DNA of 64,000 bases. It comes from Mucilaginibacter agri (GTDB lineage Bacteria; Bacteroidota; Bacteroidia; Sphingobacteriales; Sphingobacteriaceae). Position numbers and translations under genes: made by a program. Shown piece after piece: positions 40,647 to 49,614 of this stretch. Below the pieces are notes generated by a model. That model saw nothing but the letters and a program-made list of their open reading frames with translations, ran no database searches and was not told the origin of the DNA. Each line of letters starts with the position of its first letter. The first letter of the stretch is position 1. Location: contig NZ_WWEO01000039.1 of the NCBI RefSeq assembly GCF_009928685.1, forward strand, positions 124,001 to 188,000, in the 5' to 3' direction.

Positions 40647-40944
40647 AGCACCGAATATCGGTAAAAAAAGGCAGCAATACAGTATTGTAACCTTTAGCAA
40701 TTGCCCTGCGTTTACAATGTTATATAAACCAGGCTTCGTGAAATAATAGCCATTACCAAGTTATACTAAATCGCTCGTCATTTTATTCATTTATTCTACT
40801 AGGGGTGTTGATTATCAAATGAATAAAATGTTTGGCGGCATTGTAATTGTATTTTGCAAAATTTACAAAAAAGGCGTTAACGGTTGTGCTATGTGAGGCC
40901 GTTTTTATTGTCAGATGCTTAACTCATTCAACCGGGGGGCTTTA

Positions 40945-41541
40945 ATGAAGAAACTATTACTTATCGCATGGCTTGTAATATTAGCCACAACTGTAGTTGT
41001 GTTATTTTGGTACAACCAGTATCGATACAGCTTGCCCACACCTGTACCCGAGGGTTACGTTTCTGTGAAAAGGGGTACAACCATCCATCTTGTAAAACAA
41101 CTAAACTTCCATAATAACAAACCTGTTTTCCTGCACTTCTTTAACCCTGATTGCCCATGCTCGCGGTTTAATATGGCACATTTTAAATCGCTTGTTAACC
41201 AGTATGGCAACAAGGTTAATTTTGTAATGGTGCTTATGACCAATAAGCCCTACGCCGCGGCCGAAATTCAGCAGCGGTTCGATATTAATATCCCGGTTTT
41301 ACCACGGGGCCATATCGCCGAAATGTGCGGGGTTTACTCTACCCCCCAAGCGGTTATCATCAACGCAAAGCAGCAGTTATACTACCGCGGTAATTATAAT
41401 AGAAGCAGGTATTGCGAAGACAAGAAGACCGAATACGCCCGTATGGCCTTGCAGGATATGCTGCAACAACAACCATTAAAAAATATTGATTTATTAGCAT
41501 GGCAAGCGTATGGTTGCCAGCTGCCAGATTGTACCCGATAA
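40945..41541 (+). CDS. Membrane-anchored thioredoxin-like protein with CPC motif
   Basis: A 198-residue protein starting at ATG 40945 (MKKLLLIAWLV). One N-terminal membrane helix anchors a thioredoxin-fold domain in the periplasm. KPVFLHFFNPDCPCSRFNM holds the redox site as Cys-Pro-Cys rather than Cys-x2-Cys, and YSTPQAVIIN carries the cis-Pro before the last strands. Extra Cys occur in EMCGVY, RYCED and near the C-terminus (YGCQLPDC). I think it belongs to a thioredoxin-like group annotated as DUF6436. It lies 2 bp before a hybrid histidine kinase and is probably co-transcribed, so it may affect that sensor. Confidence 0.8.
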   Translation: MKKLLLIAWLVILATTVVVLFWYNQYRYSLPTPVPEGYVSVKRGTTIHLVKQLNFHNNKPVFLHFFNPDCPCSRFNMAHFKSLVNQYGNKVNFVMVLMTNKPYAAAEIQQRFDINIPVLPRGHIAEMCGVYSTPQAVIINAKQQLYYRGNYNRSRYCEDKKTEYARMALQDMLQQQPLKNIDLLAWQAYGCQLPDCTR

Positions 41542-41543
41542 CT

Positions 41544-43832
41544 ATGCACATTGCCTACACAGATATGGAGTTTCTGGCACAGCGTGAAGTGCTGAATGCC
41601 GAAACGAAGAAGCGGTCTGACCGTTGGATGGATTTTTTGTTAGCCTTCTATTTCGTTATCGGGCTGTTATTGTCGGGCTATTACGGCACCTGGAATATTG
41701 CCCTAATGGTGGGTTGCATTTCGATAGTGGCCTACTATTCGGCAAAATTTGTGTTGCCCGAGTCGGATATTTACCAATATGTACTAAGCGCTGTGCTAGG
41801 CATATTTATGGCCCAGTTCATCTATCAGATGCATGGCATGGCCGAAATGCATTTTTTTGCTTTTATAGGCAGCGCATTGCTTATCACTTACCAAAAATGG
41901 AAGTTGCAGATACCTATTTTTCTTGTAGTGCTATTGCACCATGCCACATTTGGTTATCTACAAAATATCGGGGTTAAACAAGTTTATTTTCGGAACGATC
42001 TGTTCGACCTGCAGGTCTTTGCCATTCACATTTTTTTAACGGTATTTATATTTTTTGTATGCGGGCTGTGGGCATATCAATTAAAACGTAATGCCGAAAA
42101 CCAGATCATACAGCATATTCAGTTGATGCGTTTGCAGAAATTTTCGGTTATTAACGAAGAACGCCAACGTGCGCAGGATGCACTTAAAAGATATAATAAG
42201 CATCTTATCCATTCTAATCAGGCGCTCAAGTTTTCGCGCGAGGCGGCGCAGAAGGCCAAATACGAAGCGGAACAGGCAAATAAAGCTAAAAGCATTTTTT
42301 TAGCAACCATAAGTCACGAGATCCGCACACCTTTAAATGGGATGATCGGCATAGCCTACTTATTGGCCGAAACACCCTTAATAGAGCAGCAACGCCTGTT
42401 TGTTAACAGCATCACCAATTGCAGCGAGAGCTTGCTATCGGTTATCAACGACATTATCGACCTTTCAAAAATAGAAGCCGGGAGCATTGAGATAGAGCAA
42501 AAGGAATTTAATATGCATAACTGCATAGAAGAGGTGGTTGATATGTTTAGCGCAAAAGCCGCCCAAAAAGGGATTGAGCTTACTTACGACATCGATAACG
42601 ACATGCCGAACCAGGTTATTGGTGATAAAGGGCATTTACAGCAAGTGCTTATTAACTTAACCGGCAACGCCCTTAAATTTACCCCGCAGGGCGAAGTGTG
42701 TATTAAAGCTGATGTGTTAATGCATAATATCCACGGTAACCTGGAGCTGAAGTTTGCGGTTTACGACACGGGTATTGGTATCCCGGCAGATAAGGTGAGG
42801 TGTTTATTCAAAGCATTTTCGCAGGTAGACTCAGCGCACAATCGTAAATATGCAGGTGCGGGTCTCGGTCTGGCTATCTGCGAAAGATTGGTGAAATTGA
42901 TGAACGGTAACATCCGGGTAAAAAGTGAGCCTGAAGTTGGTTCGGTTTTTACCTTTACCATACTGGCCGAAGCTGGTGCCAATAAAGTAGAAAAGCAAAA
43001 GGAGAACAACATGTTTGAGCATGTTGGCAAACAAGTGCTTATTGTTGATGATAACCAAACTAATCGAATTATTTTAAAAGCACAGATCGAAAACTGGGGT
43101 TTAGAACCAATAATTGCTGCATCTGGTGAAGATGCATTGATGCGGCTGGCTGACGATCCGCTGCCCGATATGATCATTACAGATGCGCAGATGCCAGGTA
43201 TGAGCGGCATCCAGTTTGCCACAGTAGTTAAAGAACAATATCCCAATATCCCCATAATGCTGTTAAGCTCCATCGGCGACGAGTATGGCCCCGAAAACAT
43301 CGGGCTCTTTACCAGCATATTATCTAAACCGGTTAAACAGTACCAATTAGGTAAGCATCTGCTCAATGCACTGGAGAATGCATCGAGGCCTGCAACCTCC
43401 GAAAATAAAGTGAGATCGCTACTTTTGCCCTCATTTGCTAAAAGACATCCAATGGAAATATTGGTGGCAGATGATAACAAGATCAATGTACTGCTTGTAG
43501 TGCAACTGCTGCGTAAACTGGGATACGAACCTGCGGTAGCCGAAAATGGCAGACAAGCGGTTGATTATACTGCCAAAAAGCATTTTGATGTAGTGTTAAT
43601 GGATATCCAAATGCCCGAAATGGATGGTTTAGAAGCTACCAAAATTATACGTAAAAGAAACGGCACCCAGCCTATAGTTATAGCCCTAACCGCAAACGCA
43701 CTGCATGATTGCGAAGAGTATATAGCCGACTTTATGGACGACTACATGCAAAAACCTCTACAAATTGAGATATTGATTGGCTTACTAGAAAAATGGTCGC
43801 CGGTTAACAGGCCTAAGCGGACCGTTGTATAA
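41544..43832 (+). CDS. Hybrid sensor histidine kinase with two receiver domains
   Basis: A 762-residue protein starting at ATG 41544 (MHIAYTDMEF). About six membrane helices (residues 25-185) without a large periplasmic domain are followed by a coiled coil, then HisKA with H258 in ATISHEIRTPLNGM and HATPase (LINLTGNALKFTP, DTGIGIPAD, GAGLGLAICERL). Two receivers follow: the first with D547 in IITDAQMP, the second with D687 in VLMDIQMPEMDG. There is no Hpt domain or DNA-binding output, so phosphotransfer to another protein is expected. The sensed signal may be linked to the CPC thioredoxin-like protein encoded 2 bp upstream. Confidence 0.92.
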   Translation: MHIAYTDMEFLAQREVLNAETKKRSDRWMDFLLAFYFVIGLLLSGYYGTWNIALMVGCISIVAYYSAKFVLPESDIYQYVLSAVLGIFMAQFIYQMHGMAEMHFFAFIGSALLITYQKWKLQIPIFLVVLLHHATFGYLQNIGVKQVYFRNDLFDLQVFAIHIFLTVFIFFVCGLWAYQLKRNAENQIIQHIQLMRLQKFSVINEERQRAQDALKRYNKHLIHSNQALKFSREAAQKAKYEAEQANKAKSIFLATISHEIRTPLNGMIGIAYLLAETPLIEQQRLFVNSITNCSESLLSVINDIIDLSKIEAGSIEIEQKEFNMHNCIEEVVDMFSAKAAQKGIELTYDIDNDMPNQVIGDKGHLQQVLINLTGNALKFTPQGEVCIKADVLMHNIHGNLELKFAVYDTGIGIPADKVRCLFKAFSQVDSAHNRKYAGAGLGLAICERLVKLMNGNIRVKSEPEVGSVFTFTILAEAGANKVEKQKENNMFEHVGKQVLIVDDNQTNRIILKAQIENWGLEPIIAASGEDALMRLADDPLPDMIITDAQMPGMSGIQFATVVKEQYPNIPIMLLSSIGDEYGPENIGLFTSILSKPVKQYQLGKHLLNALENASRPATSENKVRSLLLPSFAKRHPMEILVADDNKINVLLVVQLLRKLGYEPAVAENGRQAVDYTAKKHFDVVLMDIQMPEMDGLEATKIIRKRNGTQPIVIALTANALHDCEEYIADFMDDYMQKPLQIEILIGLLEKWSPVNRPKRTVV

Positions 43833-43846
43833 AAGGCATAAAAAAA

Positions 43847-43870
43847 GCATGTGTTATTGCTAACACATGC
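43847..43870 (-). terminator. Terminator of the STAND-type gene
   Basis: GCATGTGTTA pairs exactly with TAACACATGC around a 4-nt loop. The run AAAAAA before it gives a T tract on the minus strand. Confidence 0.8.
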
Positions 43871-43910
43871 CGCGGAGCGTTTTTGGCTGACAAGAGTCAG
43901 TTAAAAACGT

Positions 43911-46526
43911 TTATCGAAGTATCGGCAAGGTAATATTGTTGTCTTGTGGACTTAAGCTTTCGTAGTAATGTACGAAACTTTTAGGATTAAAGCCATTAGA
44001 GCGCATTAATTTAATGAGCCTGAAGTAAAGCGTTTTGTGTGCTGGCGATTTCTGATCGGCTTTATCGGCGGTCAGATAGTAAACCAGTGTGTTTATCTGT
44101 TGAACTTTGTATGGCGATGTTTCCATATGGCTGGCCAATCGTTCTACCGCGTTGGTTATCTGTTGCGGTTTATTGATATACGAACTTAAATGAGCGGCAA
44201 GGTTTTCCAGGCAAACACGCATGTATGGGGTAAATTTGCTTTCATCATCGCGAAAATCCATCATTAAAAGGTCGTAGATACTCGCACCCTCATCTACCTT
44301 GCCAAGATCTACATAGATATGTGCTTTGTTGATTAGTAAGAAGAAGTGATATTCGGGCACAAAATGATCGTTTTGATGATGAATGTTGTGCAATACCTTT
44401 ATAAAGCGTAGTACTTTATTTGGACTGCCTGCAACAGAAAGCGTGTGTAATGCCAGCAGATTTAATACATAATTTGATCCTAATTGATAAAGCTGCTTGC
44501 GCCCATAAGGCGGGTTAAACATAAAGTGGGTTATTTCGGCAAGTGCTTCTTTTTTAACCACGTTGTATTTTAAGTAGTAGTAAAGTGTCTCCAGACAGTT
44601 TAAGGGATTAATGTTAAAGGTTGAAAATGCTTCGGTCGGGAATCTTTTTAGAGAGGCGATACTGTTTTCGAGCCCCTCGCTGTTTAGGCCAATTACGTGA
44701 CTAATGCCGATGCTGGTATGAATCCATATTTTGCTGGTGTCCTGCAGGTTTAGTTTTAGTAAGCTTTGTAAGGCATCCGTATATTCGGGCGAAATAAGCT
44801 CGAGTCCCAAAAAGTAATCAAATAAATGCGGACGGGTGATATCGAACGGCAAAACATCCATATCATCTTCAGCTTTGTTAAAGAAACCTTGCTCAATTAC
44901 TTTACTCAAGAATTTAATAAGTCTTGCTTTTTCCAGGGCAACCAGCTCAATTCGAGGTAAGGCGTCAAAAATGCCGTACTCTTTGTTTTTAAGCGCGATA
45001 TAGATACACCATTTTAGAATCCACAGACGGAATTTGCAGTTGAGCTTAACGCTGATAGCATCAATTAACTTTTCATCAAAAACTTCGTTGTTGTCGTAAA
45101 TCAGTTTTGCCGCAATACAGTAGGTTAATATACGGTCGTGCACAAATTCAATACATTCGGTATAACCACTTTCGTCGCTAAAGTTTACTTCGCGTACAAT
45201 ACCTATGCTAATCAGATCTTGATAAGCTGCACTGTAATTTTTTAATTCTTCGTAAACTTTAAGCTTATCTATGCAGAACTTGTTCTTTCTGAATTTCCCG
45301 TTGTTTACAAATAGGTGTATTAGCAATACCTTTTCTGTACAGTAGCGGCCTGTGTATATTTTATCTAAGATATAATTATAGATTACTTCATAGGTGCTAA
45401 AGATATCCAGCTCATTGAGTGCAAAGTTTTTAGGATGTTTTTGGTAGTAGTATTGAAAAAACAGGGGATAGCCGAATAGTGATACCAGTTCGGAGTCCAT
45501 GTGGGCTAATTTTATTCCCGGTTTTATTTTGTTGCTGATGAGTTGAATTTCGTGACCATTAAAGGGGCTAACGTTGCTCTCTTCGTTCTGATCGGCCATA
45601 AAGCCTAAAAAGCAATCATCCAATTTGTTTTGCATTTGCAGCTCCCGTTTAAGGTTAAGCCACGATGCAGATCGCATTGTGAGGATGATTTTAAAGTTGG
45701 GGTTGCCCTGGTAAATAGAAATTACATCAGAAAGCATGCTAAATAAAGTGTCCAGTTGTTCCTGATTAAAGGAGTTAGCATCAAAACTATCTATGATCAG
45801 ATAAAACTTGTGCTGTTTTATCTGTTGTTGAAAGTTTTCGGCAAGGGTGATATTGCCCATTGGGATGCCCAGTAAGGCCAATAGCCAATGGTGCAGGTCT
45901 TCCTGATTGCTGATGCGGTTTAATACTTTGCCGCTCAGAAAAACAATCATATTGCCGTTGGCTTCTTTGCGATTAAAATTTAATTGTTCTTCAACCCAAT
46001 GGCATAAGCCAATGGTTTTACCGTAGCCAGCCGAAGCCGTAAGTATAGTAAGGGGGTATTCGGTATGTAAGAAAATCTCAAGGTGTTCGTCTAAAAAATC
46101 GCGGGGGATAGTTAATGAGAACGGAATGCCCGATTTATTTTTTAGGGCCTGTAATGTATGTTGCGAAATTTCCGACGCCTTATAAATTACATCACTTTCG
46201 GTAGGTAGCTCGGTGGCTTTACCTGCCGCATGTTCTTTTTGTTTATTTTTTGAGCAGAACTCGTTCCAGCTTACAAAGCCGCAGAATTCGGCGAGTACGT
46301 TCAATGTATATAACGACGGTTGAAACGTATAAGCAGCAAAGCCGAAAATGCGTTTTAGGGTAGAATCGCTTACTTGTTTTTTAGTTGATTTGTAGATCTG
46401 TAAAGACAGGTCTCTAAAAATAGAAGGCGTAACCGAGGTTATGCCGGCGGTGTCTAAAAGACATTGCTTTAGGTTTTCCAGATCATGTTGCAATACTATT
46501 TTCATCTTTCTATTGGATTTGGTCAT
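43911..46526 (-). CDS. STAND/NACHT-like signalling ATPase
   Basis: An 871-residue protein. Residues ~10-95 form a small helical domain containing SDSTLKRIFGFAAYTFQPSLYTLNVLAEFCGFVSW, which looks like a helix-turn-helix-type or adaptor domain seen in Bacteroidota regulators. An NTPase follows with Walker A ASAGYGKT (164-171), Walker B FYLIIDSF (241-248) and a sensor-type IILTMRSASW (about 285). The C-terminal ~450 residues are helical repeats of TPR-like kind. This is STAND architecture, used in transcription control, cell death or phage defence. A small membrane protein gene lies just upstream. ATG 46505 is an alternative start. Confidence 0.8.
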   Translation of the reverse strand: MTKSNRKMKIVLQHDLENLKQCLLDTAGITSVTPSIFRDLSLQIYKSTKKQVSDSTLKRIFGFAAYTFQPSLYTLNVLAEFCGFVSWNEFCSKNKQKEHAAGKATELPTESDVIYKASEISQHTLQALKNKSGIPFSLTIPRDFLDEHLEIFLHTEYPLTILTASAGYGKTIGLCHWVEEQLNFNRKEANGNMIVFLSGKVLNRISNQEDLHHWLLALLGIPMGNITLAENFQQQIKQHKFYLIIDSFDANSFNQEQLDTLFSMLSDVISIYQGNPNFKIILTMRSASWLNLKRELQMQNKLDDCFLGFMADQNEESNVSPFNGHEIQLISNKIKPGIKLAHMDSELVSLFGYPLFFQYYYQKHPKNFALNELDIFSTYEVIYNYILDKIYTGRYCTEKVLLIHLFVNNGKFRKNKFCIDKLKVYEELKNYSAAYQDLISIGIVREVNFSDESGYTECIEFVHDRILTYCIAAKLIYDNNEVFDEKLIDAISVKLNCKFRLWILKWCIYIALKNKEYGIFDALPRIELVALEKARLIKFLSKVIEQGFFNKAEDDMDVLPFDITRPHLFDYFLGLELISPEYTDALQSLLKLNLQDTSKIWIHTSIGISHVIGLNSEGLENSIASLKRFPTEAFSTFNINPLNCLETLYYYLKYNVVKKEALAEITHFMFNPPYGRKQLYQLGSNYVLNLLALHTLSVAGSPNKVLRFIKVLHNIHHQNDHFVPEYHFFLLINKAHIYVDLGKVDEGASIYDLLMMDFRDDESKFTPYMRVCLENLAAHLSSYINKPQQITNAVERLASHMETSPYKVQQINTLVYYLTADKADQKSPAHKTLYFRLIKLMRSNGFNPKSFVHYYESLSPQDNNITLPILR

Positions 46527-46640
46527 GGAACACTTTTAGCCGGTATTGGAGGGCGCAATTAGCTTAGTTAGTATCCAGGAAGGTTAGGTTAATCGATTGC
46601 TTTTTTTGCTAAAATTTCAGATAGTTTTTATTTAATAGAA

Positions 46641-47009
46641 CTAGTTAGTCCAATGCTTTTGTGTAAAAAAGAACTTAATAAACAGCGCGATAAATTCTAA
46701 TGCCGACCACATAAACTTCAATACGGCAAATACAAAATATAAAGTGCTTTTGGTTAAGTCCCATATACGCAACAATACGCGCTTCATCATCCTAAACGTG
46801 GTGGTCAGGAGGCTGAGTCTCATAATGCTATACACGCTTGTTGCGCTGTCGTTGTTTTCAACCCCATCTTTTTTTCCGTTATTAATGTAGGCATAGGGTT
46901 GGTAATGTAAATCTGTTTTGTTCAGCTGGTTGGGATAGTTATCAACCAATCTGAAGGAACGCCCGTCATTACTAATGGAAGGCGTTTGCACAATCTGTTT
47001 AACTCTCAT
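46641..47009 (-). CDS. Small membrane protein upstream of the STAND gene
   Basis: A 122-residue hypothetical protein, starting at ATG 47009 (MRVKQIVQTPS). The first ~60 residues are polar. The C-terminal ~50 are strongly hydrophobic and aromatic (TLYFVFAVLKFMWSALEFIALFIKFFF), giving one or two membrane helices, ending in a charged tail (TQKHWTN). No family is recognised. It is on the same strand as the STAND-type gene, 114 bp upstream. A membrane effector partner is possible but unproven. Confidence 0.6.
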   Translation of the reverse strand: MRVKQIVQTPSISNDGRSFRLVDNYPNQLNKTDLHYQPYAYINNGKKDGVENNDSATSVYSIMRLSLLTTTFRMMKRVLLRIWDLTKSTLYFVFAVLKFMWSALEFIALFIKFFFTQKHWTN

Positions 47010-47345
47010 ATCAATTACTAATTGGGTTCGTGTATCTATCTGTGTAACTTTGTGTATCTGTGTAGGTAAATGTAACGCGCTCACAATAAAAAGGATTCAA
47101 ACACTTTGTTCACGTATTGTTCATTTTAGCCAAATTGTACAAGTAGAACTTTTTAAAAACCATTACCTTTTTTTTTTCGTAGGTATGCGGGATTTTTGCA
47201 AATTAACACGCATATTGTGCTTTAAAGGCCATTTCTTCAATTCTTGGTTTCTTATAATCCGTTGGTTTTACATCAATTTTTCAATAAAACGGCGTAAGGC
47301 GGAAATTTATCACTTAATATGATCAAATATCGTCGGAGCCGAATA

Positions 47346-47441
47346 ATGACTAAAATGAATATACTTTGGTGGTTAAAATTAAAAGGCTTAGTGTATTTAG
47401 TACGTTGTGAGTTGCCTGCGCTTTTATTTAAAAAATATTAA
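47346..47441 (+). CDS. Possible 31-residue peptide
   Basis: An open frame MTKMNILWWLKLKGLVYLV... with Trp, Leu, Lys and Val predominating, ending KKY. It lies in the 512-bp gap upstream of a LuxR regulator. Its amphipathic or membrane-seeking composition is peptide-like, but no promoter or ribosome-binding site supports it, so it may be chance. The rest of the 47010-47521 gap is AT-rich with a T11 run and TGTATCTGTGTA repeats near 47030-47066. Confidence 0.25.
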   Translation: MTKMNILWWLKLKGLVYLVRCELPALLFKKY

Positions 47442-47521
47442 TCCGGCATCGTTTTATCTGCTAAAAAAATTATATTATATTCAATTTGTTTCGAACCTGT
47501 TAAGTATTTGTATAATTGTTT

Positions 47522-48172
47522 ATGGAAAAGATAGCGGTCGCCATAGTTGACGATCAAAACATCTTCAGGCAAATGTTGAGCAGAAGCATTGCTTTATCCG
47601 GCGAATTTGCAGTAACCGGCACTTACGAGAACGGCGTGGAGTTTATAAAGTCGCTTACCGAAGGCCACCCTGCACCTCACATTGCAACTATAGATATCGA
47701 TATGCCCGAAATGAATGGCATGGAGTTAAACGCCAAAATACAGGCAGATTACCCGCATATAAAAACTATTATACTTTCGCAACACACCGAAGAGCGCATT
47801 ATTGCCAACATGATACACGCCGGTGCTGCCGCTTATTTAGATAAAGGCTGCAAGCAGGAAGAGCTTTTTTTAGCCATAAAAACAGTTTATCAAACTGGCT
47901 ACTACATGAACGCGGACACTCTTAGAAGTTTAACCCGAAAATTTACGCATACGGATTTTGAACCTCAGCTGCCCGAGGCACTTAGCAGCAGGGAAGTGGA
48001 AGTGCTAAAAATGATTTGTGAAGAGTATACTAATGTAGAAATTGCAGAGCGGATGCATATAAGTGCAAAAACGGTTGATTTTCATCGTGCTAATCTTTTA
48101 AAGAAAACTAATAGCCGCAACGTAGTAGGGCTGATAAAATATGCCCTGAAAAATAAATTTACTTCGCTTTAA
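47522..48172 (+). CDS. NarL/LuxR-type response regulator
   Basis: A 216-residue regulator starting at ATG 47522 (MEKIAVAIVDDQN). The receiver has acidic D10/D11, phospho-acceptor D58 in TIDIDMPEMNG, TIILSQHT and the Lys in YLDKGCKQ. The LuxR DNA-binding domain begins LSSREVEVLKMICEEYTNVEIAERMHISAKTVDFHR. No kinase is adjacent, so it is an orphan that could be served by the hybrid kinase at 41.5 kb or a distant one. A perfect hairpin terminator follows. Confidence 0.92.
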   Translation: MEKIAVAIVDDQNIFRQMLSRSIALSGEFAVTGTYENGVEFIKSLTEGHPAPHIATIDIDMPEMNGMELNAKIQADYPHIKTIILSQHTEERIIANMIHAGAAAYLDKGCKQEELFLAIKTVYQTGYYMNADTLRSLTRKFTHTDFEPQLPEALSSREVEVLKMICEEYTNVEIAERMHISAKTVDFHRANLLKKTNSRNVVGLIKYALKNKFTSL

Positions 48173-48230
48173 GCTTATGAAGTGGGTTAAAACAACATAT
48201 ATCTAACTAGTAAAAATACTAGCTTATGGT

Positions 48231-48262
48231 AAAAGCCCCGGTTTTAACAAACCGGGGCTTTT
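48231..48262 (+). terminator. Terminator after the LuxR-type regulator
   Basis: AAAAGCCCCGGTT and AACCGGGGCTTTT pair exactly around a short TTAACA-type loop, followed by T. Confidence 0.88.
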
Positions 48263-48357
48263 GCGTATAACATTTTTAGATGCCTTTAAATAAACTTGTA
48301 ATAACTATTGAATGCTTACTTAAGGTGCATTGGCGCCTAACTTATCGCTCCTTTATT

Positions 48358-48741
48358 ATGATGATTGCAGCCGCTCCAAACACGTATCGTCAAAACCCCG
48401 AAGAGCTCCTGATACAGGATCTGGAGCAGTATATGACCCAACATAAAGCCTTTAAAAGTAAGCGATTGTCTATAAATGATGTGGCAATTGAAACGCGCAT
48501 ACCTGCCAAAAAGCTTTCAGGCATTATTAACAACCATTATCATCAGCGCTTTACCGATTGGATAAATACTTACCGGGTAAACCACGTTATTGGATTATTA
48601 CAAACTGATATCTGGACGCGTTTCACCCTCGAAGGTATTGCTACCGAGGCCGGCTTTGCATCGCGCAGCGCTTTTTTTGCTTCGTTCAAAAAAATAACCG
48701 GGCGCACTGCTACCGAATATTTGAAACGTAGCGCTAACTAA
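48358..48741 (+). CDS. AraC-type HTH protein, DNA-binding domain only
   Basis: A 127-residue protein that is little more than the AraC/XylS double helix-turn-helix: SINDVAIETRIPAKKLSGIINNHYHQRFTDWINTYRVNHVIGLL, then the second HTH TLEGIATEAGFASRSAFFASFKKITGRTATEYL. There is no cupin or membrane sensor domain. The start is set at ATG 48358; an in-frame ATG at 48280 would add 26 residues and lies close to the preceding terminator. Such short AraC proteins are often fused to sensors in Bacteroidota, so this could be a derived stand-alone regulator. Confidence 0.82.
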   Translation: MMIAAAPNTYRQNPEELLIQDLEQYMTQHKAFKSKRLSINDVAIETRIPAKKLSGIINNHYHQRFTDWINTYRVNHVIGLLQTDIWTRFTLEGIATEAGFASRSAFFASFKKITGRTATEYLKRSAN

Positions 48742-48766
48742 TCAGGCCTGCATAAAATTGGGTTTA

Positions 48767-48961
48767 TCATCTGATAACATGACCTTCTAGCTGCCAATAA
48801 ATTAGCTCCACGTAAAGCTTGTTATTTGCCACGAGTTCCGCTCGTTTTTTCTCTAACTTTTTTTGAAGTTCCTGATAGGGAAGATCTGTAGGTACCGATA
48901 GGTAGCAGATCGCATTTCCAGTTTGCGAATTAATAAATTCGAAATGATTTTGCTGTTCCAT
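48767..48961 (-). CDS. Small hypothetical protein (64 residues)
   Basis: MEQQNHFEFINSQTGNAICY... followed by a helical, charged middle (YQELQKKLEKKRAELVANNKLY) and LIYWQLEGHVIR. It has no signal peptide or membrane segment. It looks like a genuine small cytosolic protein by composition. It is followed 27 bp upstream on the same strand by the start-side neighbour at 48989-49408, so the two may be co-transcribed. Not recognised. Confidence 0.6.
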   Translation of the reverse strand: MEQQNHFEFINSQTGNAICYLSVPTDLPYQELQKKLEKKRAELVANNKLYVELIYWQLEGHVIR

Positions 48962-48988
48962 AGCAATATGAATTACATCATAGAGCCG

Positions 48989-49408
48989 TTATTCCATAGT
49001 CTCAATAGCGGATGTGATAGCCTTTAATAATTTAACGTCAATGTTGCCTAATAAAGTATTCCAACCCTGGGGAGTTTGTTGCAGCCAGCACATTTTTGCA
49101 TCGCTACTTAATCTGCTGTTTAGCGCCACCTTATATAGATAAGATGGTTTGCGGTAGCCAGAGCCAACTCTTAACACCTTCGTTCGGTGCAATTGTTGCG
49201 CGTAACTAAACGTTATGGAGAACTGCTCTGATACCGGTTGTTCATCTACAACCTGTAATGTGGGTGCATGCTTGATGGGCACTGGAGATTTTGTAGTTTC
49301 TGTTTGTGAAACCACCGCATGCATATAATCAGGCGCACCCATTGATTTCTTATGATTTAAAACCGTTAATGAGGTTATAATTGGTTTTTTAAAAGCTGAC
49401 ACTAACAT
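48989..49408 (-). CDS. Hypothetical protein (139 residues)
   Basis: The start is taken at ATG 49408 (MLVSAFKKPIITSL). The N-terminal half is polar and Pro/Thr-rich (about residues 30-60). The second half (FSITFSYAQQLHRTKVLRVGSGYRKPSYLYKVALNSRLSSDAKMCWLQQ) looks like a small beta-alpha domain. No motif is recognised. It probably forms a two-gene unit with the 64-residue protein downstream. It stands after the PUL terminator and is transcribed in the same direction as the PUL. Confidence 0.6.
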   Translation of the reverse strand: MLVSAFKKPIITSLTVLNHKKSMGAPDYMHAVVSQTETTKSPVPIKHAPTLQVVDEQPVSEQFSITFSYAQQLHRTKVLRVGSGYRKPSYLYKVALNSRLSSDAKMCWLQQTPQGWNTLLGNIDVKLLKAITSAIETME

Positions 49409-49559
49409 ATTTTTATATTGAAAGATTAAGTAGCCAGCGCTGTATCTTTTAGGGGCATTATAGAGCGTGGTATAAATTATAAACCAATAAGTAGCCACAT
49501 TGGTTTCGTATCGTACTAATTAATTTTCTTAATTTTTGTGAATGTGATGCCAGGGAATG

Positions 49560-49595
49560 CAAAACCCCTATCGACGGCCGTCAACAGGGGTTTTG
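49560..49595 (-). terminator. Terminator of the polysaccharide utilisation locus
   Basis: CAAAACCCCT (49560-49569) and AGGGGTTTTG (49586-49595) pair exactly. It lies 20 bp after the GH97 stop. Confidence 0.8.
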
Positions 49596-49614
49596 TCTCG
49601 ATTGCAGGTTACTA

